NCBI GenBank assembly: GCA_024509875.1
Contig: JAMPIV010015294.1
Span: 558,001-622,000, forward strand
Source: Oreohelix idahoensis
Lineage: Eukaryota; Mollusca; Gastropoda; Stylommatophora; Oreohelicidae
Length of the DNA stretch: 64,000 nt
Direction of reading: 5' to 3'
A model generated the notes under the pieces. That model ran no database searches. It was given only the letters and a program-made list of their open reading frames with translations, and was not told the DNA's origin. This document shows, piece after piece, positions 48,590-59,640 of this stretch. Every line of letters begins with the position of its first letter. Within the stretch, counting starts at the first letter, position 1. A program made the translations under genes and the position numbers.

Positions 48590-49222
48590 CGAAGGGAGTA
48601 TGTCTTGCTGAGTATTGCAAATCTAACGGAATATTTGTTGCTAAATAGTGGAATTCTAACGGAATATAAAATTCAACGGAGTATGTGATAAAAATCCACG
48701 CTACTGATTCTTTTCAATAAACCGGTAAGTAAACTAGTTTTCTTCTTTTTGTTTTGTTACTTGAAATACAAATAATAGTACAAATATGTGCTACTGTATT
48801 TGCGTCTAATTCTATTTCAAATTATTAGCTAACCTAAACGAAAATGCAAATTGGGTCCGAAACTCATGATCGGGTCCATTTTCATGCAATACGGGTACGA
48901 CCGAAAATGGCGGCCAAATTTTAGTTGGCGTAATTCTTATAGAAGAATCTAGGGCACTAGTTTAAACCAGTTTCGGCTAGAGCCCCTTTATCATATAAGA
49001 GTTACGCGAACTAAAATTTGGGCGCCATTTTCGTATTGCAGTAAAATGGACCCAATCGCGAGTTTCAGACCTAATATGCATTTTCGTTTAGGTTAACTAA
49101 TAATTCGTGAATTTTTAACACATACTCCGTTGAATTTTATATTCCGTTAGAATTCCACTATTTAGCAACAAATATTCCGTTAGAATTGCAACACTTAGCA
49201 AAACATACTACCTTATAAATAA
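48590..49222. mobile_element. Foldback element with long inverted arms
   Basis: The left arm GGAATATTTGTTGCTAAATA, GTGGAATTCTAACGGAATAT, AAAATTCAACGGAGTATGTG is answered in reverse complement at about 49120-49200. Inner arm parts (AACCTAAACGAAAATGCA; GGGTCCATTTT; CGAAAATGGCG) pair as well. Arms are about 240 bp; the left one carries an extra insertion of about 120 bp near 48700-48825. The centre reads CAGTTTCGGCTAGAGCCCC. No coding capacity: a MITE or foldback element of unknown family. Part of it recurs at 50890-51001. Confidence 0.82.
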
Positions 49223-49260
49223 TATAATAAAAATTAATTATAGTTTTATTATATAATTTT

Positions 49261-49382
<122 letters not shown>

Positions 49383-49575
49383 GAGATCATAGACCAGTCA
49401 TAGACTACTCACTTACCGTACTGAAAAGATCAAACAAAACATAGAAGCCAAAATAGAGAAAAATATAAAATTTTACTATATTATATAATTTTTATTATAT
49501 AATTTTATATAATTTTATATTTTATATATTACTTTTATATAATTATAAAATTATATAATTGATATTATATAAATT

Positions 49576-49691
<116 letters not shown>

Positions 49692-49706
49692 CATTTATAA
49701 TTATAT

Positions 49707-49975
49707 ATAGTGAAACGTCGAAAGCTTGCCTGGTTTGGGCATGTAACTCGTCATGACTCCCTTTCGAAAACGATCCTCCAGGGAACAGTCGAAGGTAAAC
49801 GGAGAAGAGGAAGGCAAAGAAAATCCTGGGCTGATAACATCAAAGAATGGGCACGACACGGTTTCTCCACACTTGTACGCATTGCTGAGAATAGAGAGCA
49901 GTGGAGGACCCTGTCTGCTGATGCTTCCACCATGGCACCCCTACGACCCATGACGGGTTATGGGTTGAGATGATG
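49707..49975 (+). pseudogene. LINE 3' tail, RTE-like
   Basis: The reading KRRKLAWFGHVTRHDSLSKT continues LQGTVEGKRRRGRQRKSWAD, NIKEWARHGF, RIAENREQWRT. This is the conserved C-terminal tail of RTE-like or related non-LTR reverse transcriptases (WxGHVxR, RRRGRxRKSW, then an AExRxxW end). The stop is followed by GATGATGAT, a short repeat tail as in RTE elements. The 5' part is missing, normal for incomplete reverse transcription, and the copy adjoins a (TA)n tract. Confidence 0.8.
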
Positions 49976-50438
49976 ATGATTTATAAATATAAATATATAT
50001 AATCTTATAAATATAGAAGAGGTGTTAAGAATAGACAGTCCTAGGGAACTGCATAATATAGTCAAACAATATTTAACACGAACAAATGTTAATATATGGT
50101 GGCTGGGAATGTGAAGGTCTGATGCTGTTCTTACAATACATATGACTTTTAATAGGCGAAAGTCAATTAAATATCTGTTAAAGTCAGTTATATAACTGGA
50201 ATCACCAGGCCTTTACACCCCTCCACTTTAATATTATTCTTGTTCAGTTTCTTCTTTATTTATTAATTTTTTTTAAAATGTATAAGCATAATTGTGATTA
50301 TCCCTATTTACAATGATTTGACAAATGTGATGACACTTTCTCATATCGGCAGTTGTTCATATTATTTGGAATTGAAAACAATATATATCCTAATTATAAC
50401 CCATCAGGTGTTGAACGGGATATTTATCTTCATTAATT

Positions 50439-50781
50439 GGGAGCCGCGCTAGCGTAGTGGTTACAACACCGCTCTGGCGACCGGGTGATACAGGATCAAA
50501 CCCGGGCGACGGCATTTGAGGATTTTTCGTCGACCGGGATTTGGACTGGATTAACTCGAGACCTGGCGAGGACATTTGAAGGAGTGTCGTCGACCGGGGA
50601 CTGGCGGCTCCTGAGCCGACCCAGCTGCAATGGGTACCTCCGAAATCGGCGAGTATTTGCCTGAATGGCGAGGGACACCTGTCTCTGTACAAGAAATAAA
50701 GGGATACTCACGTAAAATCAATCTCAGGTTAAGACATAAAATAATAACCTGAGATTTCGCCTCGAGTATTAGCGGGCGAAC

Positions 50782-50829
<48 letters not shown>
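50439..50829 (+). mobile_element. tRNA-derived SINE, copy 2
   Basis: Begins GGGAGCCGCGCTAGCGTAGT and matches the SINE at 19307-19666 throughout. It has the same A-box-like and B-box-like motifs and ends GGCGAACGC followed by an A tail of about 46. Target duplication CTTCATTAATT at 50428-50438 and 50830-50840. The long pure tail suggests a recent insertion. Confidence 0.93.
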
Positions 50830-50831
<2 letters not shown>

Positions 50832-50889
50832 TCATTAATTAAAAAAAAAAATCTTACTCGATGCTTATTTTCGCTACTAGCCCTGGTAT

Positions 50890-51001
50890 TGTCCAGCCGA
50901 AAATGGCGTCTACGTCGTTCAGCCTCGTTTTCGATTCTGACGTAGTTCGCGTAACTCTTATATGATAAAGGGGCTCTAGTTTCGGCTAGAGCCCCTTGAT
51001 G
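50890..51001. repeat. Partial copy of the foldback element
   Basis: CCGAAAATGGCG and GCGTAACTCTTATATGATAA match the inner arms of 48590-49222. Here the centre forms a perfect 12-bp hairpin, AAGGGGCTCTAG with TTTCGG loop and CTAGAGCCCCTT, at about 50970-51000. Confidence 0.75.
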
Positions 51002-51010
51002 TAAAGGCTT

Positions 51011-51093
51011 CTGAAGTTAGGCTTAGAATAAAGTCGTTAATCTAAAAATAGTGCCGGACGCTAAGAGGATATGTAAAACCGAGGAGAATTTGC
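51011..51093. repeat. 83-bp direct repeat, left copy
   Basis: From CTGAAGTTAGGCTTAGAATA to GAGGAGAATTTGC. It is repeated without visible change at 51365-51447, on the other side of a LINE fragment. Confidence 0.93.
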
Positions 51094-51364
51094 TGAACAG
51101 TCACTTATACAGACTGAGATTGGTCCCATCACCCCCTATGTACGTGTGGATAGGCAGCACAGACAGCCGAACACATCCTGCAAGACTGCCACATGCTTAG
51201 TCAATTGCGAACTGAACATTGGCCCAGAGACGCACATCCACACAAAGCTGTTTGGGAGTCTTGAAGAACTTTCAACCACAGCAACATACATCCAGAGAAC
51301 CGGACTTCTTGTGTAGACATTACTAAACAACAGCGAACGAGAAGAAGAAGAAGAAGGTAGGCTA
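51094..51364 (+). pseudogene. LINE 3' fragment between 83-bp repeats
   Basis: The reading CTCG stop AAQTAEHILQDCHMLSQL, TEHWPRDAHPHKAVWES, followed one frame over by ELSTTATYIQRTGLLV and a stop, resembles the C-terminal C-x2-C-x7-H-x4-C region of non-LTR retrotransposon proteins. It ends in a (GAA)n tail at about 51342-51356. It is about 270 bp long and 5' truncated. Confidence 0.7.
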
Positions 51365-51447
51365 CTGAAGTTAGGCTTAGAATAAAGTCGTTAATCTAAA
51401 AATAGTGCCGGACGCTAAGAGGATATGTAAAACCGAGGAGAATTTGC
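51365..51447. repeat. 83-bp direct repeat, right copy
   Basis: Counterpart of 51011-51093. Together the copies flank the LINE fragment as a target-site duplication would, though 83 bp is unusually long for one. Confidence 0.93.
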
Positions 51448-51589
51448 CGCGAATTATGACCGGCTACGATCATGCATTGAAGATGAAGGGAAAAAAGGGG
51501 GAAAAATGATGTCACAAAAATTAAATGAAGAGAAGACTGGGCCGGTCGTCCTAGTACATAAGAATTATGATGGGAGGATAAGGTAGACA

Positions 51590-51648
51590 GGTGATTCATC
51601 TTACGAGGATAAAAGACAAAGACAATTGTCCTCGTAAGACGAATCACC
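51590..51648. repeat. 20-bp-stem hairpin
   Basis: GGTGATTCATCTTACGAGGA at 51590-51609 pairs with TCCTCGTAAGACGAATCACC at 51629-51648, 19 of 20 positions, around a 19-base loop. A T-rich stretch follows (TTTTTTCGATTTTTTTTTC). It may be a small foldback relic or a structured RNA; nothing else supports transcription. Confidence 0.8.
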
Positions 51649-52179
51649 TTTTTTCGATTTTTTTTTCACCCATCCATTGTACTCCACGTCTTACCGCAGT
51701 TCCCCTGAACTTCCTCGAGGATAAGGTAGGAAGAATAATGATGAAAGTAAGGCGTCACGTAGTAGAGGTGACAAGAGGTGGTTGAATAATGCAAAATAAA
51801 TGAGTTGCAGCATTGTACAAAAACATGGGTTGAAGCCAGAAAGGCAGATATACATAAAATAAGAGGTTGTGCTGTGTTTAAACATAGAACTAGATTATAA
51901 ATGTCGGATTGACATTATTATTGAAATAATTATGGTGATGATTATTAATACGAAAGTGATTATTATGGGTGACCATTAGTGATGTGTAATAATGGCGATG
52001 GTCACTGAGATATACATGAGAGTGGGATGAGGTGAAATGAGAGAAAACGTAAGTGTGAAAAAAATTATTTTTTTTTGAAGACCGAGATTAGGTCATACCA
52101 AATGTTGTGAGCAATTGGGGTTTTTGATAGTACTTGGAAGAAAACATTTTTCCAGGTACTGTCACCTTTTTTTTTTTTT
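51649..52179. other. No gene recognised
   Basis: AT-rich sequence with short homopolymers. I see no repeat or domain in it. Confidence 0.5.
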
Positions 52180-52617
52180 TAAATTTCCTCGCATGAGGTT
52201 GCATATTTTTTCCTCCCATGAGGTTGCATTAGCCCCTGCCCATACCCGGCTCTGGTCAAGACCACATGTTCCAACACAAGAAGACCCAGTGACAACATGT
52301 GTCATTGTAGTGATCTGTGTTTTCACACAAAGGGCCTAATGACATAAATGTCACTATTGGTCCCTGTGTGTAGACATATGATCCTAGCCAAAAGCCGGAT
52401 ATATATTTTTTTTTTAATTTCCTCGCACGAGGTTGCATTAGCCCCAGCCCAAACCCGGCTCTGGTCAAGACCACATGTCCCAACACACGAAGACCCAATG
52501 ATACCATGTGTCATTGTAGTGATCTTCTATGTTCTTACACAAAGGACCTCATGACATAAATGTCACTACTGGTCCCTGTGTGTAGACACATGATCCTAGC
52601 CAAAAGCCGGATATTAG
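52180..52617. repeat. Tandem pair of about 211-bp units
   Basis: ATGAGGTTGCATTAGCCCC...AAAAGCCGGATAT recurs about 211 bp on with roughly 90 percent identity by eye. Shared blocks include GGCTCTGGTCAAGACCACAT, GTGTCATTGTAGTGATCT and GATCCTAGCCAAAAGCCGGA. The left unit has an extra partial repeat of CCCATGAGGTTGCAT. No coding capacity. Confidence 0.88.
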
Positions 52618-54689
52618 GCCGTTGGGTTTGCTAGGAGCATTACAAATGCTCAAGCAGGAATTATAAGCGGTGATTTGGTTTTGATTAAGGGGGAAAGTAT
52701 AAAAAAATGGTTTAAGAAATAAGAATGGATTTGAATAAAGACTATTTGTCTTGCTAAAAGGGAGATAAAATGAGTGAAATAATACTTTGATCAAAGGGAG
52801 GAGACTCTGAATATTAAGGTCAGGGGAGGAAAGTGCTTAATTACACTTAAGTAGATTTGGTGAGTTGGTAATTATGGTTTAGAAAATGTACATATAAGAA
52901 TTGTATAGCAAGCTTTAGAGAAGACAATATAAGGTTAAGTCAAATTATGCAAAGGGAGACAACGGTTAATTACCTCCCTTATATGATTAAGTGAGTTGAG
53001 AGAAAAAAATATGCACGTGAAAAGTTTACCAGGACAACGGATGACACTTCACTGAATTGTTTACACAGCGGATAAGCGTGACCATATTCCAGCTGAGTGG
53101 AGAATAGGAGGAACCAATGGATTTACAGTAAACAAGGACAGATCAGCTGATAATGATTTTATAGAGGAGAACACACTTGGACACGCTGGTGAGCGGTCGC
53201 ATTTTTCGGAGGAGCAGTCCTGGTTAAGGACGTAGAGTGGCAGGAATGTGTTTTCTGCCAGGCTCAAGTTCAATTTCTGTGGGAAACAGAATGAATACTT
53301 CTGAAGAATCCTATAGACCTAGTTAGAGTAGTAGAATCTATTCACATATGAAAGACAAAGCTGTGTTTAAATTATAGGCTTAGTGATAAGAGGTGATAGT
53401 AAGAAATATGAGTGTTGTGAGGATTCTGTGAAACCAAAGTAAGTAGGTCCTTTGACTCATAACTTTTGATGGACATTGAATAGAATGATTTCAGAAGCTG
53501 AAATAAAGTATTACAAGGTTAACGACGCTTACAACTAATTGAGCGCAGGATAATGAGAAATGAAGCTGAAGCTACAAAATTGACTATGAGGTGGATAAAA
53601 TGAGACTAAGTAAGCATCTGAGAAGATTTACAGAAGAATATGGATTTAATAGCCATGCTGGGCTATTGTGTAATGAACTTTGCAATATTGACTGTTACAA
53701 GTAAGATGAGTAAGAAATTGAAGGGTGATTGTATTTACAGGATGAAACATGCGCTCTCTAGCAGGTATAAGTATGAGGATACTGCAACAGGTGTACCCAA
53801 TGTGCTAATTGGCATATATGAATTCTAAGATGATGGTATTTTGATTAAAATGAGTCAAATCTGACAAGATTAGTAGAGGAGAGAAAACAACTCAGGAAAG
53901 AGTTGATGAAAGGCTTGGGAGAAGCCAGAATAAATAGAATAGCCTTAAGGGAAGAAAATAGGTATAAACCATATCTGATAATGTTCTCAGGTAGAGAGCT
54001 ATATATATATGCATAGGTACATGAATGTGCCCAGGAGGAATGGGACATACAAGAGACAGTTAGGAAATGTTTGTACCTGGAATTTGTACCACATGCCTCT
54101 GTTATGATGAACTTCTGAGATGTAAATAAAATGTTTGTTTTGATGGAACGTTTCTCAAGTTGGGTTAAGACTCTAAAAGGTTGTTGAGTGCTAGAGTAAA
54201 CAAGATACTGGATATAAAGAAAATCACCACTGTACGAAGTTGTCACTAAGTAACATCACAAGGAGGGATGGAACGAGTTAGGTTGGAAGCTTGAGATATA
54301 TCATCCAGGAATAGTCAGCTCTGGCGGTGATGGCCAGTATTAAGATATACTCTTACTTGGAAGATTGTCAATAGACTAAATTGACAAAATAGAAAATCCG
54401 ACGACTAGGTCTGCCCCAGTCACCTAGTTCGTTGGTTAACAATTAGTGCCAATATTCATATACAAGGCACTGTCACATACATTACTAATTAGTCCTAGGA
54501 GTTCACCACCACGGTGACAGTACAATTATTTGTTACAGGTGGGACCAGATAAATGTGACCGAGTTTTCACAAAGGGGCTTAAAAGGTTGGAAGGGGTGTG
54601 GTAAAGGGAAATAATCACAACTAGAATTATAGTAGGGAAAAGAGTTGTTTCCCCTTCTTGTTTTTGGACAGGTAGGGTGTGACATATAA
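52618..54689. other. No gene recognised
   Basis: About 2 kb of AT-rich sequence. The frames seen (up to 133 codons at 53845-54246, minus strand) lack recognisable motifs. No clear repeat or RNA gene. Confidence 0.5.
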
Positions 54690-56299
54690 CTACTCGTCAA
54701 AAGTCAAGGGCCACCCTATTATTTTCAATACACTTTTATATAAGCGCGTAGAATGATTAAATGATGGAAGTTTTTAGTAAAAATGGGTGCAATATCTTCC
54801 TCTGACAGTCCTCTATGCACGTTAAGCATAAAAACAACTCATCGACAACCATGGAGATCACGTGCAATTTGGTTTGCTGACCATAAATTCACATTTTTAA
54901 TCTGTTTTTTCAAACTTCCGTACAACTAAACAGGTGAAGTAATCATGCTGATTGACATTCCACGTGCATTGGCGACTTTTCATGAACAGAGTTCACTCTT
55001 AATTTGTTTTACAATCAGCAGACTTAGGGTAGTTTCATCACTTGCAAAAACCATGCCACCGAGAAGAAGTCTTGACACCTTACAAAGAATGAGGGCTATA
55101 GCGTGGGTTGAAAGTGGTTTATCTGTCCGTGAGGTTGCTAGACGGCTTGCAGTGTCACACTCTACTATCCAAAGAATTTTGGAGAGATTTCAGGCCACAG
55201 AAAGTGTGGAGGATCGCCACTGGCCAGTCGCCCTAAATGCACCAATAGACATGATGACCGGTACCTCTTGTTGTCAGCCCTGCGCCATCGAACAGTGACT
55301 TGTTCCACTCTAAGATGTCAGCTGAGAAAAACTGTAAACGTTAATGACAGTCAAAGCACCATTCGCAGACGTTTACATGAATTTGGACTGGCTGCTCGAC
55401 GTCCTGCAGTCAGAATCCCTCTTACTCCTGCTCATCGCTGAGCCCGTGTTGCTTGGTGTCGCGAGCACATCCGATAGACAAGGCAACAATGGAGTCAAGT
55501 TCTCTTCACTGATGAATCTCGCTTCACTGTGTCATTCAATGATGGCAGGATTCGAGTTTGGAGACGACCAGGAGAGCGATTTACTGATGACACAATTCGA
55601 GAGGTGGATCGTTATGGTAGGGGTTCTGTCATGGCCTGGGCAGGCTTCTACAGACACGACAGGACCCCACTCTACATCATCCAAGGCAACTTGACCGGCC
55701 CAAGATACCAGAACGAAATCTTGAGACCAATTGTTCAGCCTGCTCTGGAGGCCATAGGTGGTAATGCCATCCTCCAAGATGATAACGCTCGACCCCATCG
55801 AGCTCGTGTGGTGAATGAGTTTATTCAGCAACATGGGATCATCAGGATGGCGTGGCCAGCTCATTCACCTGACCTTTCTCTGATTGAGCACCTCTGGGAT
55901 GTCCTTGGTCGAAGATTGTCAACAAATCACCCCCTGCCAATGGATGTTGCACAGCTGACTGCATTTCTGCTTCAGGAATGGCAAGCTGTTCCTCATGATA
56001 CTCTTCGGACCCTTGTGGACTCGATGCGTCTACGCTGTCTTGAATGCCTTGCTGCAAACGGTGGTCATACCCGATTTTGAAATGTCTATTTGTCCAATAT
56101 CTATTGTGTGACTATTGAAAAAGTTGGTGACACACTTCACAGCTTCATTGCGTTTCAATGTGTGTTTCCATTTCTTTACGTGATATGTTAATTTCGTATT
56201 CAATAAACGTTTTGACTGATACCAATTACGTTTATATCAGATTTGTTTTATGGTTTCAACCAAGGTTTTTCTAAGTGGCCCTTGACTTTTGACGAGTAG
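54690..56299 (+). mobile_element. Tc1/mariner element (DD34E), complete ends
   Basis: 1610 bp with perfect 25-bp terminal inverted repeats starting CTACTCGTCAAAAGTCAAGG (then GCCAC). The flanks are TA-rich (ACATATAA on the left, TATATT on the right), compatible with insertion at TA, though the exact duplication is blurred by one base on the left. Length and layout are typical of Tc1. Confidence 0.93.
55053..56080 (+). pseudogene. Tc1 transposase, broken
   Basis: Starts at ATG 55053 (MPPRRSLDTLQRMRAIAWVE). N-terminal paired-like helix-turn-helix: SGLSVREVARRLAVSHSTIQ. A frameshift near 55215 leads to ALRHRTVTCSTLRCQLRKTV and IRRRLHEFGLAARRPAVRIP. Two in-frame stops follow (55440 and 55473 region), then the catalytic domain: VLFTDESRFTVSFNDGRIRV, ILQDDNARPHRARVV, WPAHSPDLSLIEHLWDVLGR. 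The last two acidic residues are 34 apart (DD34E). It ends at TGA 56078. All three catalytic residues survive, but the protein cannot be made. Confidence 0.92.
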
Positions 56300-57329
56300 T
56301 ATATTATGAAAAATAGCTTTCATCTATCTATTTCATTATCTACACTTTTCTTCTACCTAGCTTTCACCTACGCCTGTTGGTTAACATAAAATCCTCCTAT
56401 AATCAGAGATCTGTCCCTTTTCTAATTTAGCACGCCTAATTTTATTGCTGTTCGCTATTTTCTTTGATGTATGTTCACGAGCAGACCTATTAGCTAACGC
56501 TGAGCGGGATAAAGTTTCACTTAAAAAAAAAAAAAATTTACCAAAGATTTCCGTGGAGAGGAGCAATATAATGAGTCTATAAACTATTTTTCAAGCCCAA
56601 CGTTATAGGGCATACATTGCAATGCAAGAATGGTACCATTATGTATAGTTATGCACGTTAACATTAGTGTATTTACCAGTAATCTTTGCACGATCGCTTC
56701 TCGGCCTTTTGATATGTCAAATAAAATTATAATCTCCCGCTTCTGTCTGAGCATTTTAAGTTTATTATTACATTTTTTGTTGTTGACAAGTGCAGTATAA
56801 AGGCAAATTATTATTGCTATATGTTTTTTGAGTGAATTAAAAGTTATCATTCCACACATCTGAGAGAGCAGTTTACAAGCAAATTTTATTATTACTATAA
56901 TTTGTTTTAAATGACATAATTATCTTTCCACGCTTCAGACAGAGCATTTTAGAAATCAAATTTATTATTATTTAAATATATCCGTAAAAAGATGCAGTAT
57001 CGTGAGTATTTAGACTGTTTTTCTATGCCTTTTAATATGAGTCGTAAATGGGATTCATTTAAAAAAAAAAAATCTGTAATTTTTAACGCCAGCGATTGAA
57101 AATCGTTGGATAGGATCAGACAGTGATAAGAGCAGATAATCTTGGAACACATGGCAGACAATTTCTATTACCGTTCCCTGATCCGTTCGCTAGAAAGGTA
57201 ATTAAACACGGTGAGAATAGCCAGATCAAAGGACGGGCTTCGCTCGATTTCGTTTTATGACCATGTCTGCAGGCGGTAAATAGTGTGATTTTCGACCGAA
57301 GAAATCTCGCACGGTCTGGTCAATTACGT
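56300..57329. other. No gene recognised, apart from a U2-like fragment
   Basis: AT-rich with weak internal repetition: phrases such as CTGAGCATTTTAAGTTTATT, TCAGACAGAGCATTTTAG and AAATTTATTATTA recur loosely. No domain seen. Confidence 0.5.
56693..56711 (+). repeat. Fragment matching the 5' end of U2 snRNA
   Basis: ATCGCTTCTCGGCCTTTTG equals the first 19 bases of U2 spliceosomal RNA, as I know it from metazoans. The following bases (ATATGTC) do not continue the U2 sequence. It is thus a short relic, not a gene, possibly a retropseudogene stub or the head of a U2-derived repeat. Confidence 0.6.
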
Positions 57330-57756
57330 TACATTAATATGAAACAAATATAAAGGTATGTTATCAGGCACTCGCAGGAAATAAAGAAGTAGAACACCAG
57401 ACAACAGAAAAACAACAGACATGAGTGGCTTACCCAGGATTTGAACACTGGACCTTCCGTGCGACAACCCCGCCTAGCCATGCAAGCGAATCACACTGAC
57501 CCCACGGCCAGCTAGGCATCCCCAAAAAAGGATGCTTTACTGACTAGTCATCAGTGCGAAACACAAGATAACACCGGAAGTATACAGTGGGCAACTCAGC
57601 CCATTAATGACGCAATCACTTCTGTTGTTCCTCTATACAGCAGTATATGTCAGTCCAAACAAGACAAAGACCTTGATACTGTGTCCAGTAAATGATAGAA
57701 GACTTAAGGACAGTAGTATAGAACAGAGGGTAGGTTTCTGGTATTGTATAAACATT
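57330..57756 (-). repeat. tRNA-like interspersed repeat, copy A
   Basis: Read on the minus strand, the unit has a tRNA-like core with TTCAAATCCTGGGTAAGCCA, where the B-box lies, preceded by GATTCGCTTGCATGGCTAGG. It includes a conserved GAACAACAGAAGTGATTGCG block. It is followed head-to-tail by copy B. Confidence 0.75.
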
Positions 57757-58202
57757 AATAACACATAAGGAAGGGAAACCCGAGGCCTGTAAACAGTAAA
57801 TTAATATTAGACAAACATAAAGGTATGTTTTCAGGCACTCGTAAGAAATAAAGAAGTAGAACACTTGGACAACAGAAAAACAACAGACGTGAGTGACTTA
57901 CCCAGGGTTCGAACCCCGTACCTTCCGTACGACAACTCCGCCTAGCTATACAAGCGAATCACACTGACCCCACGGCCAGCTAGGCATCCCCAAAAAAGTA
58001 TGCTTTACTGACTAGTCATCAGTGCGAAACACAAGATAACACCGGAAGTATACAGTGGGCAACTCAGCCCATTAATGACGCAATCACTTCTGTTGTTCCT
58101 CTATACAGCAGTATATGTCAGTCCAAACAAGACAAAGACCTTAATACTGTGTCCAGTATGATAGTAGACTTAGAACAGTAAGAACAGGACAGAGGGTAGG
58201 TT
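57757..58202 (-). repeat. tRNA-like interspersed repeat, copy B
   Basis: Same unit and orientation as copy A. Its minus strand carries a canonical polymerase III B-box, GGTTCGAACCC, at about 57905. It starts with AACACATAAGGAAGGGAAAC, which is also found at the far end of copy C. Confidence 0.78.
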
Positions 58203-58600
58203 TGGTATTGTTAAGGTCTTTGTCTTGTTGGACTGACCAATACTGATATATAGGGGAACAACAGAAGTGATTGCGTCATTAATAGGCTGAACTGCCCATG
58301 GTAAACTTCCGGTGTTATGTATAGAGGTTCGCACTAATGACCTGTCATTGAAACATCCTTTTTTGGGGATGTGTAGATGGCAGGGAGGACAGTGTGATTC
58401 GCTTGCATAGCTAGGCGGTGTTGTCGCACGGAAGGTCCAGGGTTCAAATCCTGGGTAAGCCACTCATGTCTGTTGTTTTTCTGTTGTCTAGTGTTCTACT
58501 TCTTTATTTCCTACGAGTGCCTTATAACATACCTTTATATTTGTTTCATATTAATTTACTGTTTACAGGCCTCGTGGTTTCCCCTCCTTATGTGTTATAA
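58203..58600 (+). repeat. tRNA-like interspersed repeat, copy C (inverted)
   Basis: The same unit in opposite orientation, so B and C form a large inverted repeat centred near 58190. B-box GGTTCAAATCC at about 58440. It has diverged more than A and B. It ends in CCTCCTTATGTGTTATAAATG, about 20 bases before the 3' end region of the minus-strand LINE fragment. Confidence 0.75.
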
Positions 58601-58622
58601 ATGTCTTCCTCCTGGCCTGGTT

Positions 58623-59640
58623 CTATTCTAGTCCTCGGTGCTTCAAAGATTGTCTAATATTGTCCTCCCAGCGGACTCTGGATAGTCCTGGGGGTCTGGA
58701 TCCCTGGCTCTTTGTTTCCCATGCTTGTCGTGGTAGCCGATCGTCTCCCATTCTGCAGACATGGCCAAACCATTTTAGTTGGGACTGTTCTACTTGGGTC
58801 TGCAGGGGGTGGGAATTTAGGCCTTGACGTATCGTCTGGTAGCGGACCATGTCTCTTCTTGTTACTTCAACCACCTTCCTCAGATACCTCATTTCTAAGG
58901 TTTGGATCTGGCTTTTATGGGTTGTAGTCATTGCCCATGACTCGCATCCATATGTCGACTGGGACATAGGTGGAGCGGTTTACAGCCATCTTCGTTTTCT
59001 TACCAACCTCTCTCTTGCTGAGGAATCCTCGATTTATGGCCTGAAAAAGTCTTCCGGCTGCTGCTTTTCGAGTGGCCAACTCTTCTTTGATGCCTCCCTT
59101 TCGGTCTATAATAGCTCCGAGATATTTAAAGTGGCCGACCTGCTCCAGGACCTGTTCTCCCAGCTTAATCTGATGTCTTCTTTCTTCTCGTGATATCACC
59201 ATGGATTTTGTTTTAGAGCTGCTTATGACCATCCCTCTCTTCTCCAGCTCTTCCTTCCAGACTTGCAGGTTGGATTGGAGATGTGCCTCTGATTTAGCAA
59301 TCAGGGTAACATCATCAGCGAATGCCAGCTCTGAAATACATACCTGTCTCATCTTCCAGTACCCCACTGAATACTTTTTTGTTTTCTCCTTACATGACTT
59401 AATAACATCGTCCATGAGGAGTATGAAAAGATAAGGTGACAGGATATCATCTTGTCTTACACCAGTGGTGGTCCTGAACTCTTCTGACTTATGGTTTGCT
59501 GTCCTCACATAATTTCTGCAAGACTTGTAGAAGCTCTGTATAGCATGAATCAGAGGTGCTGGAATGTTCTTCCTTGCCACAGTCCCAAAGTTTGATCCAG
59601 GGTGTAGTGGATTTTGATGGTATTGTATGGTTGATGTTAC
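58623..59640 (-). pseudogene. LINE reverse transcriptase fragment, RTE-like
   Basis: Minus strand. From 59580: NIPAPLIHAIQSFYKSCRNY, then FRTTTGVRQDDILSPYLFIL, the catalytic ELAFADDVTLIAKSEAHLQS (ADD) and VGHFKYLGAIIDRKGG. A frameshift near 58965 leads to TYGCESWAMTTTHKSQIQTL, EMRYLRKVVEVTRRD, LKWFGHVCRMGDDRLPRQ and RVRWEDNIRQSLKHRGLE, ending at 58623. This is the C-terminal half of a non-LTR reverse transcriptase. VRQDD replaces the usual VRQGD/C motif. The 5' part, including any endonuclease, is missing. Confidence 0.85.

Noticed and set aside
53845..54246. 133-codon minus frame
   Set aside because: No motif, no neighbouring gene structure and ordinary composition; not supported.
58170..58463. 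97-codon frame in the repeat copies
   Set aside because: It lies within the tRNA-like repeat and is not preserved in the other copies.
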